Positions 55,037 to 63,310 of a stretch of 64,000 bases of DNA are shown in pieces. The notes under the pieces were generated by a model. The model saw only the letters and a program-made list of their open reading frames with translations. It was not told the DNA's origin and searched no databases. Both the position numbers and the translations under genes were made by a program. The stretch comes from Streptomyces sp. NBC_00239 (GTDB lineage: Bacteria; Actinomycetota; Actinomycetes; Streptomycetales; Streptomycetaceae), in the NCBI RefSeq assembly GCF_036194065.1, contig NZ_CP108095.1, positions 6,386,001 to 6,450,000 of the forward strand. Reading direction: 5' to 3'. Numbering within the stretch: position 1 is the stretch's first letter; each line of letters opens with the position of its first letter.

Positions 55037-55116
55037 CACAAGACTTCTCCTCCCCTCACAGCCCGCACTTGTCGTGCTCGGGCGTTCACCGCACCACCAA
55101 GAAAGAGGCACTCTTC

Positions 55117-55977
55117 GTGCGCAACAACATCAAGGTCACCGCTGTCGCCGCCGTCTCCGCCGCGCTCGCCCTGGGTCTCACCGCCTGCGGCAGCTCGTCC
55201 GACCCGGCCGCCAAGAAGGCCGACGGCACGGCCGACGCCAACGCGGTGCTCACCGTGGCGGCCTCCCCGACCCCGCACGCCGACATCCTGAAGTTCGTCA
55301 AGGACAACCTCGCCGCCAAGGCCGGGCTGAAGCTGAACGTCAAGGAGTTCACCGACTACGTCCTGCCGAACACGGCCACCCAGGACGGCCAGGTCGACGC
55401 CAACTTCTTCCAGCACAAGCCCTACCTCGACGACTTCAACGCGAAGAACGGCACCACCATCGTGCCGGTCGTCAACGTGCACCTGGAGCCCCTCGGCCTG
55501 TACTCCAAGAAGGTCAAGGCCCTCAAGGACATCAAGTCCGGGCAGACCATCGCCGTCCCCAACGACAACACCAACGAAGGCCGCGCCCTCCACCTGCTCG
55601 CGGAGAACGGCCTGATCACCCTCAAGTCCGGTGTCGGCACCACGGCGAAGCTCTCCGACATCACCGACGCCAAGGGCCTGAAGTTCAAGGAGCTCGAGGC
55701 CGCCACGCTGCCCCGCGCCCTCGGCGAGGTCGACGCCGCCGTCATCAACGGCAACTACGCCCTCGAAGCCGACCTCAAGCCCGCCCAGGACTCCCTGGCC
55801 CTGGAGAAGTCCGAGGGCAACCCGTACGCCAACTTCCTCGCCGTGAAGAAGGGCAACGAGAACGACCCGCGGATCCAGAAGCTCGCCACGCTCCTGAACT
55901 CGCCCGAGGTCAAGAAGTTCATCGACGACAAGTACGACGGCTCGGTCGTCCCCGCCTTCGGCAAGCCCGCCGCCTGA
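55117..55977 (+). CDS. metQ: Methionine-binding lipoprotein
   Basis: 286 residues. Signal with lipobox LTAC (Cys24). NLPA/MetQ-family binding protein: VAASPTPHADILKFVKDNLA, KEFTDYVLPNTATQDGQVDA, VPVVNVHLEPLGLYSKKVKA, IAVPNDNTNEGRAL and INGNYALEADLKPAQD. It captures L- or D-methionine outside the membrane for MetI/MetN. GTG 55117 with GAAAGAGG upstream; 80-bp gap from metI. Terminator at 56010. Confidence 0.95.
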   Translation: MRNNIKVTAVAAVSAALALGLTACGSSSDPAAKKADGTADANAVLTVAASPTPHADILKFVKDNLAAKAGLKLNVKEFTDYVLPNTATQDGQVDANFFQHKPYLDDFNAKNGTTIVPVVNVHLEPLGLYSKKVKALKDIKSGQTIAVPNDNTNEGRALHLLAENGLITLKSGVGTTAKLSDITDAKGLKFKELEAATLPRALGEVDAAVINGNYALEADLKPAQDSLALEKSEGNPYANFLAVKKGNENDPRIQKLATLLNSPEVKKFIDDKYDGSVVPAFGKPAA

Positions 55978-56009
55978 TCCCGGCGACCCGGGCCGCACCG
56001 CCCGGACCC

Positions 56010-56041
56010 GGCCCCGCGTATCCGCCCCGGAACGCGGGGCC
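56010..56041. terminator. Terminator after metQ
   Basis: GGCCCCGCGT (56010-56019) and ACGCGGGGCC (56032-56041) with a 12-base loop. Confidence 0.8.
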
Positions 56042-56186
56042 TTCGCCTGCCCGGGACCCGTACGCGACCCCGCCGGACCCGTACCGCACCCGTGCACCCG
56101 GCCATGCACATCCACGGGCGGATGCTGCATGCTGTCCGTCTATGGGCCTCGGTCGCCCGCTACCGGTCTCAGGCTTGGAGCTGCGC

Positions 56187-56825
56187 ATGACTACCACCTT
56201 CCCGGACGTCTCCATCAGCACGGACCGGCTGGTGTTGCGCCCCTTCGAGGAGGCGGACGTCATGGCGCTCACGGAGATGATGAACGACGAACTCATCACC
56301 GCCTGGACCTCGGTGCCCCACCCGTACACCGTCCAGGACGGCCGCGACTGGGCGTTGCACCACTCGCACGCCGAACGCACCGAAGGACGCGGCATCGTGC
56401 TCGCCGTCACCGAGTTCCTGACCCAGCGTCTGGTCGGCGTCGTCCACCTCCAGAACGTCAACTGGCGGGTGCGCACGGCCGAGATCGGCTACGTCACCGC
56501 CCCCTGGGCCCGAGGGGAGGGCTACGCCTGCGAGTCCGTCCTCGCCGTCGCCCAATGGCTGTTCCGCGACCAGAAGTTCGAGCGCCTCGAACTGCGCACC
56601 GCCGCCGACAACGCCGCCTCCCAGCAGGTCGCCCAGAAGATCGGCTGCATCAGCGAGGGCGTCCTGCGCAACGCGTGGATAGTGCGCACCCAGACGCCGG
56701 ACGGCGGCTGGGCGGACACCCGCACCGACCTGATCGTCTGGAGCCTGCTCCCCGAGGACCTCGACGGACTCGACGGCCAGCTCGCCGACGCCGGAGGCTA
56801 CGCCGGATACACCGACTGGAACTGA
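56187..56825 (+). CDS. RimJ/RimL-type GNAT N-acetyltransferase
   Basis: 212 residues. The start STDRLVLRPFEEADVMALTE and WARGEGYACESVLAVAQWLF (acetyl-CoA loop R-G-E-G-Y-A), followed by RLELRTAADNAASQQVAQKI, are characteristic of the RimJ/RimL protein-alpha-amine acetyltransferase branch. The acceptor is unknown. ATG 56187 has GGAG six bases upstream. It stands alone between metQ and cobL. Confidence 0.92.
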   Translation: MTTTFPDVSISTDRLVLRPFEEADVMALTEMMNDELITAWTSVPHPYTVQDGRDWALHHSHAERTEGRGIVLAVTEFLTQRLVGVVHLQNVNWRVRTAEIGYVTAPWARGEGYACESVLAVAQWLFRDQKFERLELRTAADNAASQQVAQKIGCISEGVLRNAWIVRTQTPDGGWADTRTDLIVWSLLPEDLDGLDGQLADAGGYAGYTDWN

Positions 56826-56991
56826 GCGCTCCACCGGCCGTCGAGGCCGGGGGAGCGGCGGGCGGGGCCGGCGACGAACTCCGGCCGTCGAGGCCGTGGA
56901 AGCGTCGGCCGGGTCCGGCGCCCAAACCGCGGCCCGGGCCGGGGCGGCCACGGCCCACGGGCAGGGCGGCCACAGGTCCGGACCACATTGG

Positions 56992-57008
56992 CTACCACCA
57001 GGTAGTCT
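56992..57008 (+). promoter_or_regulatory. Inverted repeat and -10-like hexamer upstream of cobL
   Basis: CTACC-ACCA-GGTAG (56992-57005) overlaps TAGTCT (57003-57008). No convincing -35 or cobalamin riboswitch was seen. Upstream at 56835-56900 a CCGGCCGTCGAGGCCG motif occurs twice. Confidence 0.35.
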
Positions 57009-57075
57009 CACGGTGTCCGTGCAGTCACGGGCAGCTTCCCCCACTGCCGTCGCCGACCCCCAGGAGACCGAGAAT

Positions 57076-58287
57076 ATGGCCGACCGGGTCACGGTGATCG
57101 GCTGGGACGGCTCGCCCCTCACCGCGGCCGCGCGGTCCGCGCTCTCCGCCGCCACCCTGGTTGCCGGGGCCGCCCACCACCTGGCACTCCCGGAAATCCC
57201 GCCGACCGCCGAACGCGTCCGCCTCGGCAGCCTCGGCCTCGCCGCCGGCCGGATCGCCGGCCACCGCGGCACCGCCGTCGTACTCGCCGACGGCGACCCC
57301 GGCTTCTTCGGCGTGGTCCGCGCGCTGCGCGCCCCCGAGCACGGGCTGGAAGTGGAGGTGGTGCCGGCCGTCTCCGCCGTCGCCGCCGCCTTCGCCCGGG
57401 CCGGCATGCCCTGGGACGACGCCCGGGTCGTCGTCGCCCACCCGCGCACCCTGCGCCGCGCCGTCAACGTCTGCCGCGCCCACCCCAAGGTGGCCGTCCT
57501 CACCTCCCCGGGCGCCGGGCCCGCCGAACTCGCCCTCCTGCTCGACGGCGTCCACCGCACCTTCGTCATCTGCGAGGAGCTCGGCACCGCCAACGAGCAG
57601 GTCTCCGTACTCACCTCCGACAAGGCGGCCGACCACGCCTGGCGCGACCCCAACGTCGTCATCGTCATCGGCGGCGGCGGCACCGTCGACAGCGCCGACG
57701 GCGGCTGGCTCGCCGGAACCTCCGCCGGCCAGGGCGCGGACCGCGGCTGGGCCCGCCCGCTCGCCGAGGCGTCCGAAGGCGAGGGCGAGCAGCTGCGGGC
57801 CCTCCAACTCGCCCGGCTCGGCCCGCGCACCGGCGACCTCGTATGGGACGTCGGCACCGGCAGCGGCGCCTTCGCCGTCGACGCCGCCGCCTTCGGAGCC
57901 GCCGTCATCGCCGTCGACGCCGACCCGCACGCCTGCGACCGCGTCACCGCGCTGGCCCGGACCCGGGGCGTCCAGCTCCAGGTGGTGCACGGCCGCGCCC
58001 CGCACGTCCTGGAGAGCCTGCCCGAACCGGACGTCGTACGGATCGCCGGCGGCGGCGTACCCGTGGTCGCCGCCTGCGCCGAACGCCGCCCCGAGCGGAT
58101 CGTCACGCACGCCTCCACCCGCGACGAGGCCGAGGCCGTGGGCCGCGCCCTCACCGAAGGCGGCTACACCGTCGGCTGCGCGCTGCTCCAGTCCGTCGGC
58201 CTCGACCCGCACACCTGGGACGAGCGTGAGCGCTCCGTCGTCTTCCTGCTGTCCGCGGAGCGGACGGACCGCGCCCCCCGGGCCTGA
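57076..58287 (+). CDS. cobL: Precorrin-6Y C5,15-methyltransferase (decarboxylating), CbiE-CbiT fusion
   Basis: 403 residues. The CbiE half (1-about 205; VTVIGWDGSPLTAAARSALS, VVLADGDPGFFGVVRAL, VEVVPAVSAVAAAFARAGMP) methylates C5. The CbiT half (about 225-403; LVWDVGTGSGAFAVDAAAFG, VIAVDADPHACDRV) methylates C15 and decarboxylates the C12 side chain. Both use S-adenosylmethionine in corrin-ring synthesis. ATG 57076 has AGGAG nine bases upstream. It is followed by a T-tract terminator, so it is transcribed separately from bluB-cobT. Confidence 0.95.
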   Translation: MADRVTVIGWDGSPLTAAARSALSAATLVAGAAHHLALPEIPPTAERVRLGSLGLAAGRIAGHRGTAVVLADGDPGFFGVVRALRAPEHGLEVEVVPAVSAVAAAFARAGMPWDDARVVVAHPRTLRRAVNVCRAHPKVAVLTSPGAGPAELALLLDGVHRTFVICEELGTANEQVSVLTSDKAADHAWRDPNVVIVIGGGGTVDSADGGWLAGTSAGQGADRGWARPLAEASEGEGEQLRALQLARLGPRTGDLVWDVGTGSGAFAVDAAAFGAAVIAVDADPHACDRVTALARTRGVQLQVVHGRAPHVLESLPEPDVVRIAGGGVPVVAACAERRPERIVTHASTRDEAEAVGRALTEGGYTVGCALLQSVGLDPHTWDERERSVVFLLSAERTDRAPRA

Positions 58288-58364
58288 CGTCCCGCCACGC
58301 GGGGTAGGCTGGCCGATCGTTGTACCGCCCTGGACCTTCGGCGTTTCGTTCGTCAATGTCCGAG

Positions 58365-58390
58365 AAAGGCGCCCTCGCAGGGCGCCTTTT
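58365..58390 (+). terminator. Intrinsic terminator with T-tract after cobL
   Basis: AAAGGCGCCCT (58365-58375), loop CGC, AGGGCGCCTTT (58379-58389) followed by a further T. It is the most classical rho-independent terminator in the window. Confidence 0.9.
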
Positions 58391-58483
58391 GTGGTACGGC
58401 GAGCTCCGGAGGACGCGCGACGTGGCGCAGTCCACAGCGGGCCGTGGCGGTTCTGGCTGTCATGGCGGCGAACGGACGCGACA

Positions 58484-58618
58484 ATGCTTGTTGTCGGCGG
58501 GCGTTCGTGCCGCACGGCACACATGCTCGTTCTTGATGAGGGGCGCTGGGTGTGCCGCGAGCGGCCGCCCGGCGAGCTGATCGAAGACGCACAACCGATG
58601 GGCGAGGGGTACGCATGA
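58484..58618 (+). CDS. Small 44-residue protein translationally coupled to bluB-cobT
   Basis: ATG 58484 to TGA 58616-58618, which overlaps the next ATG (ATGA at 58615). Sequence features: MLVVGGRSCRTAHMLVLDEG, then WVCRERPPGELIEDAQPMGE; two Cys, no membrane segment. No family is recognised. The exact stop-start overlap and a length too great for a chance coupling suggest a real small protein or a translated coupler for the long downstream gene. No strong ribosome site is visible before its ATG. Confidence 0.45.
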   Translation: MLVVGGRSCRTAHMLVLDEGRWVCRERPPGELIEDAQPMGEGYA

Positions 58619-61600
58619 CTGACACCGGCCAGGTTCCGGAGGGTCTCCCGGAGAACGCGGGCATGGTGGATCAGCCGGGCATCCCCGCCCCGGGGGCCTA
58701 TGCCTTCCTCGATCCGGCCGACGCCGCGCACGGCGCGGAACCGGCCGAGGACGAGGAAATGCTGCTGATGCCGAGCGCCCAGGGCTCGTGGAGCGACCCG
58801 CAGCTGGTGCCGCCCGCGCCGTTCCCGCAGGAGGCCTACGCGCAGGAATTCTCCCCGGAGTTCCCGTCGGAGCCCGCTCAGGAGTACCCGCAGGAGTACG
58901 CGCACGACACCGGCACGCACGAGGCCGGCGCGCACGAGACCGGCGCGCACGAGGCCGGAGGCCGGGATTCCGGCGCCGTGGACCTCAGCGGCGTCCGCCT
59001 CCCGCAGCCCGCCGGCCCGGCCGCCGCCCAGCAGCAGCCGGTCCGCCGCCCGCTGCACATGGGCCCGCCGGTGCCCGACGCCACCGGCGGAGTCGTACGT
59101 TCCCTCGCCGACCGCGGTCCGGCCGCGCCCGCCGCGCAGGCCGCGGCCGCGGCGCCCGTGGCCCCCGCGGCGATGGCGCAGGCCGCGCAGGGCGGGCCGG
59201 TTCCGCTCCGCCAGGCCGGACCGCCCACCACCGGTCCCGAGTACCTCGACATCCCGCGCTCCGAGACCGGAGTGCTGCCCGGACCGCAGCTCGGGGAGAT
59301 CCCGCCGCAGGCCGGTGCGCCGTGGGGCGAGGAAGCCGCCCAGGCGCCGCAGCAGGTCCCGGTACCGCCGCAGGTGCCGCAGCAGCAGGTGCCGGTGGCG
59401 CAGCCGCAAGCGCCGGCGCACCCCGAGGCCGTGGCAGCGCCGGTGCAGCCCGAGGCCGTCCTGCCCGGCGAGCCGGTGGCCCCGGAGCCTGCCGAGGCCC
59501 CTGCAGAAACGGTCGTGCCGGAGTCGGTGCCCGTCCTGGAGCAGCCCGCCGCCGAGCAGCCCGTCGCCGTCGCGCCGGTCGCCGAGCAGCAGCCGGACGC
59601 CGTCGCCGCCCCGGCGGAGCCGGTCCCGGCCGCCGCCCTGCCGGCCGAGCCGGTGACCGAGGCCGCGGCCGTGGCCGAGGCCGTGGCCGTGGAACCCGTA
59701 CCCGCGCCGGCCGAAGCGGCGCCGGCCGAAGCAGTGGTGGCGGCCGCCGAGCCGGTCCAGCCCGAGGGCGCGCACCCCGAGCAGGTCCAGGCCGAGGGCA
59801 CGTCGCCCGACGGCGTGCACCCCGAGCCGGCCCAGCCCGAACAGGTCCAGCCCGAGGCCGTGCCGGCCGACGCCGTGCTGCCGGAGCCGGTTCCTGCTGC
59901 GGCCGTGCCTGCCGAGGCCGGGCAGCCGGTTCCCGGCGCGGAGCCCGTGGCGGCGGCGCCGGCCCAGCCCACCGAGTCCGTACCGGCCGTCGAGTCCGTA
60001 CCGGCCGCCGAGCCGGTGCAGCCGGAGGCCATCCCGGCGGAGCAGTTCCAGCCGGAGCAGGGTCAGCCGCAGCAGCTCCAGCCCGAGGCGGTCCAGCCCG
60101 AGCAGCTTCCCGCCGGGGCCGAGCCCGTCGCGCCGGCGGAGCCCGCGGCCGCCGAGGCCGCCGCCCCGCAGCCGGTTGCCGAGGCCGCGCCCGAGCTCGC
60201 GGCGGTGCCCGAGCAGACCGTGGCCGCCACCGCCGAGCAGGCCGTCGAGCAGTCGGCCGTCGAACCGCCGCTCGCCGAGCCGGTACCGGCCGCGCAGCCG
60301 GTCGCGGTCGCCGAGGCCGCCGCCGAGGCGCAGCCCGAGCCCGTGGTCGTCCTCTCCGTACCGCTGCCCGTCGCGCCCGTCGCCGAAGCCGCCCCCGAGC
60401 TGCCCGCCGACGAAGCCGGCGAGGTCGCCGCCCCCGTCGAGAACGCCGAGGGCATCGAGGACGTCCAGCACGCCGAAGCCCTGCCGGCGCAGCCCGCCGA
60501 GCCCGTCGCCGCACCCGCGGCGCCCGCCGCCGAGGACCTCACGCAGGACCTCACGGAGGGTCTCGCCGAGGACCTCGCCGAGGAGATCCCGGCGGAGCTC
60601 GCCGAGGAGTACGCCGAGGAGCCGGAGGCCGAGTGGCGCCCCGCCGCCCCCGGTTACGCCGACGCCGAACGCGAGGCCGTCCTGCGCGTGATGCGCGAGC
60701 GCCGCGACATCCGCAACGGCTTCCGCACCGATCCCATCCCGCACGAGGTGCTGCTGCGCGTGCTCGAAGCGGCGCACACCGCGCCGAGCGTCGGCCACTC
60801 CCAGCCCTGGGACTTCGTCGTCATCCGCTCCGCCGAGACCCGGCGGACCATGCACGAGCTTGCCACCCGCCAGCGCGAGGCGTACGCGAAGTCGCTGCCC
60901 AAGGGCCGGGCGAAGCAGTTCAAGGAACTGAAGATCGAGGCCATCCTCGACACCCCGGTGAACATCGTCGTCACCGCCGACCCCACCCGCGGCGGCCGCC
61001 ACACCCTCGGCCGGCACACCCAGCCGCAGATGGCCCCGTACTCCTCCGCGCTCGCCGTCGAGAACCTCTGGCTCGCCGCCCGCGCCGAAGGCCTCGGCGT
61101 CGGCTGGGTCAGCTTCTTCGACGAGCGCGAGATGGTCCGCGCCCTCGGCCTGCCCGAGCACCTCGAAGTCGTCGCGTACCTCTGCGTCGGCTACGTCGAC
61201 GAGTTCCCGGACGAGCCCGAGCTGATGCAGGCAGGCTGGTCCAAGCGCCGCCCGCTGTCCTGGGTGGTCCACGAGGAGACGTACGGCCGCCGCGCCCTGC
61301 CCGGCGAAGAGCCGCACGACCTGCTCGCCGAGACCGTCACCGGCATCCGCCCGCTCGACGCCAAGGCGCTCGGCGAGGCCTGGGAACGCCAGAAGCGGAT
61401 GACCAAGCCGGCCGGCGCGCTCGGCATGCTGGAGATCATCTCCGCGCAGCTCTCCGGGCTGTCCCGGGTCTGCCCGCCGCCGATCCCCGAGCCGGCCGCC
61501 GTCGCGATCTTCGCCGGGGACCACGGCGTGCACGCCCAGGGCGTCACCCCGTGGCCGCAGGAGGTGACCTCGCAGATGGTCGCCAACTTCCTCGGCGGCG

Positions 61601-62370
61601 GCGCGGTCTGCAACGCCTTCGCCAACCAGGTCGGCGCCGAGGTGTGCGTCATCGACGTGGGCGTCGCGGGCGACCTCCCGGCCACACCGGGCCTGCTCCC
61701 GCGCAAGGTCCGCGCCGGCACCGCCGACATGACCACCGGCCCGGCCATGAGCCGCGAAGAGGCCGTGGCCGCCATCGAGGTGGGCATCGAGACCGCCCGC
61801 GACCTGGTCGCGGCCGGCAACAAGGCGCTGCTCACCGGTGAGATGGGCATCGCGAACACCACCGTGTCCGCCGCCCTGATCTCCGTCTTCACGGACACCG
61901 ACCCGGCCGAGGTCACCGGTCGCGGCACCGGCATCAACGACGAGACGCACGCCCGCAAGGTCGAGGTCGTCCGCCGCGCCCTGGAACTCCACCAGCCCGA
62001 CCCGGCCGACCCGATCGGCGTCCTCGCCGCGATCGGCGGGCTGGAGCACGCCGCCATCGTCGGTCTGCTGCTCGGTGGCGCGTCCCTGCGTACGCCGGTC
62101 ATCCTGGACGGCGTCAGCGCCGGCGCGGCCGCGCTGGTGGCCCGTGCCATCGCCCCCGAGTCGCTGTCGGCGTGCATCGCGGGCCACCGCAGTGCCGAGC
62201 CGGGGCACGTGGCCGCGCTCAACAAGCTGGGCCTGCGCCCGCTCGTCGACCTCGACCTGCGCCTCGGCGAGGGCACCGGCGCCCTGCTGGCCCTCCCGCT
62301 GGTGCAGAGCGCGGCCCGCGCGATGCACGAGGTAGCCACCTTCGACTCAGCCGGCGTCACCGAGAAGTAA
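58615..62370 (+). CDS. cobT: Fusion: disordered Pro/Ala/Glu-rich region + BluB + CobT
   Basis: 1251 residues, against about 350 for ordinary CobT. Residues 1 to about 675 are low-complexity: a GAHETGAHEAG repeat near 100-120, then long PEAVQPEQ/AEPVPA-type repeats. Residues about 680-890 are a BluB/nitroreductase-like domain (RERRDIRNGFRTDPIPHEVL, SVGHSQPWDFVVIRS, GVGWVSFFDEREMVRALGLP), which makes 5,6-dimethylbenzimidazole from FMNH2. Residues about 903-1251 are CobT (FAGDHGVHAQGVTPWPQEVT, LTGEMGIANTTVSAALIS, GRGTGINDETHARK, HRSAEPGHVAALNKLGLRPL), which joins DMB to nicotinate mononucleotide. Synthesis and activation of the lower ligand would be in one polypeptide. ATG 58615 is coupled to the small ORF and has GGCGAGGGG upstream. 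Confidence 0.93.
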   Translation: MTDTGQVPEGLPENAGMVDQPGIPAPGAYAFLDPADAAHGAEPAEDEEMLLMPSAQGSWSDPQLVPPAPFPQEAYAQEFSPEFPSEPAQEYPQEYAHDTGTHEAGAHETGAHEAGGRDSGAVDLSGVRLPQPAGPAAAQQQPVRRPLHMGPPVPDATGGVVRSLADRGPAAPAAQAAAAAPVAPAAMAQAAQGGPVPLRQAGPPTTGPEYLDIPRSETGVLPGPQLGEIPPQAGAPWGEEAAQAPQQVPVPPQVPQQQVPVAQPQAPAHPEAVAAPVQPEAVLPGEPVAPEPAEAPAETVVPESVPVLEQPAAEQPVAVAPVAEQQPDAVAAPAEPVPAAALPAEPVTEAAAVAEAVAVEPVPAPAEAAPAEAVVAAAEPVQPEGAHPEQVQAEGTSPDGVHPEPAQPEQVQPEAVPADAVLPEPVPAAAVPAEAGQPVPGAEPVAAAPAQPTESVPAVESVPAAEPVQPEAIPAEQFQPEQGQPQQLQPEAVQPEQLPAGAEPVAPAEPAAAEAAAPQPVAEAAPELAAVPEQTVAATAEQAVEQSAVEPPLAEPVPAAQPVAVAEAAAEAQPEPVVVLSVPLPVAPVAEAAPELPADEAGEVAAPVENAEGIEDVQHAEALPAQPAEPVAAPAAPAAEDLTQDLTEGLAEDLAEEIPAELAEEYAEEPEAEWRPAAPGYADAEREAVLRVMRERRDIRNGFRTDPIPHEVLLRVLEAAHTAPSVGHSQPWDFVVIRSAETRRTMHELATRQREAYAKSLPKGRAKQFKELKIEAILDTPVNIVVTADPTRGGRHTLGRHTQPQMAPYSSALAVENLWLAARAEGLGVGWVSFFDEREMVRALGLPEHLEVVAYLCVGYVDEFPDEPELMQAGWSKRRPLSWVVHEETYGRRALPGEEPHDLLAETVTGIRPLDAKALGEAWERQKRMTKPAGALGMLEIISAQLSGLSRVCPPPIPEPAAVAIFAGDHGVHAQGVTPWPQEVTSQMVANFLGGGAVCNAFANQVGAEVCVIDVGVAGDLPATPGLLPRKVRAGTADMTTGPAMSREEAVAAIEVGIETARDLVAAGNKALLTGEMGIANTTVSAALISVFTDTDPAEVTGRGTGINDETHARKVEVVRRALELHQPDPADPIGVLAAIGGLEHAAIVGLLLGGASLRTPVILDGVSAGAAALVARAIAPESLSACIAGHRSAEPGHVAALNKLGLRPLVDLDLRLGEGTGALLALPLVQSAARAMHEVATFDSAGVTEK

Positions 62371-62513
62371 CCCCCGCGCGCGCCCGGCCCACCCCACCCG
62401 GGCGCGCCCCCGGGGCCCACCGGCCCTCCGGCTCTGCAGCGGACCTGGAGCCCCACCAAGCCTCGGCGGCTGACCGCGGCCACCTTCACCCCCGCCGACG
62501 CCCGGGGCGAATC

Positions 62514-62860
62514 CAGCCCCTCCGGCGCTTGAGGAGCGGCTCCGGGCGGAGCCCGGCACCCCCGCGCACCCTTCAGCCCCTCTGGCGCTTGAGGAGCGGG
62601 TCCGGGCAGGGCCCCGCAACCCACGTACCCCCAGCCCTCTGGCGCTTGAGGAGCGGGTCCGGGCAGGGCCCCGCAACCCACGTACCCCCAGCCCCTCCGG
62701 CGCTTGAGGAGCAGGTCCGGGCAGGGCCCGGTAACCCCGCGCACCTTTCAGCCCCTCCGGCGTTTGAGGAGCGGGTCCGGGCGGAGCCCGGTGCCCGGCG
62801 TCAGCCGGGTTGTCTTGGGGCTCCGCCCCAAACCCCGCGCCTCAAACGCCGGCGAGGCTG
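62514..62860. repeat. Five tandem ~59-bp repeats ending in the 112-bp dispersed repeat, copy B
   Basis: Units begin (CAGCCCCTCCGGCGCTTGAG) at 62514, 62574, 62632, 62689 and 62749. The third and fourth also share CAACCCACGTACCCC with the second, so they are recent duplications. The last unit belongs to 62749-62860, the reverse complement of 2400-2511 with three mismatches. Each unit can form GGGCGGAGCCC-like hairpins. Confidence 0.9.
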
Positions 62861-63193
62861 AGTTTCCGCGCCCGCAGCACCGGCAAAGCCGGGTGGCGCG
62901 CCAGGGCACTGCGAGGCCGGAGGTTAGGCCTCAGGGCACTGCGAGGCCGGAGGTTGTGCCCAGGGCATGGGCGAGGCTGGAGGTGGCGTCTCGGGGGAGC
63001 GGCGAGGCCGGGAGCTGCCGGACAGGCCGGAAGCCGAGCGGACCGGTTCCGGGGGCCGGGCCGCCACCGCCCGGCGCCGCACACCGCCCCGCCTGCACCG
63101 CAGCACCGAGACCCGGGACCGCACGCCCCAGCCCCGCCCCGTAACGTTGGCCTCGCGATCCGCGCCGGCGCCGCCGCAGACCCGCACCATCCC

Positions 63194-63284
63194 GCAGCAC
63201 GCAGCACGCAGCACGCAGCACGCAGCACGCAGCACGCAGCACGCAGCACGCAGCACGCAGCACGCAGCACGCAGCACGCAGCAC
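63194..63284. repeat. Heptamer microsatellite (GCAGCAC)x13
   Basis: 91 bp of perfect GCAGCAC repeats, ending 26 bp before the cysG ATG and 16 bp before its Shine-Dalgarno. The 7-bp unit is not a multiple of three, and the array lies in the probable 5' leader or promoter spacer of cysG. Confidence 0.95.
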
Positions 63285-63310
63285 ACCGCTTCCCGCACGA
63301 GGAGAGCCGC

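Larger units (their letters stand above)
62371..63310. other. 940-bp gene-free repeat region between cobT and cysG
   Basis: No gene is credible here; every open frame is repeat-driven. It contains, in order, unremarkable GC-rich sequence (62371-62513), five copies of a roughly 59-bp repeat merging into the 112-bp dispersed repeat (62514-62860), short GCACTGCGAGGCCGGAGGTT-type repeats (62880-63010, including a 20-bp exact duplication), and a heptamer array (63194-63284). Confidence 0.75.

Noticed and set aside
56826..57075. Cobalamin riboswitch upstream of cobL
   Set aside because: I could not find the conserved B12-box core or the flanking stems; only a short inverted repeat and a -10-like hexamer are visible.
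57025..62328. A 1767-codon open frame on the minus strand
   Set aside because: It is the antisense shadow of cobL and the bluB-cobT fusion. High GC third positions keep antisense frames open; the product is Gly/Arg/Leu low-complexity with no domain, whereas the plus strand shows clear CbiE, CbiT, BluB and CobT motifs.
62514..62860. CRISPR-like or protein-coding interpretation of the 59-bp repeats
   Set aside because: Units are contiguous and related throughout, with no unique spacers; frames through them lack codon structure and domain similarity.
63194..63284. CRISPR array
   Set aside because: The units are contiguous 7-mers without spacers and no cas genes are present; it is a simple sequence repeat.
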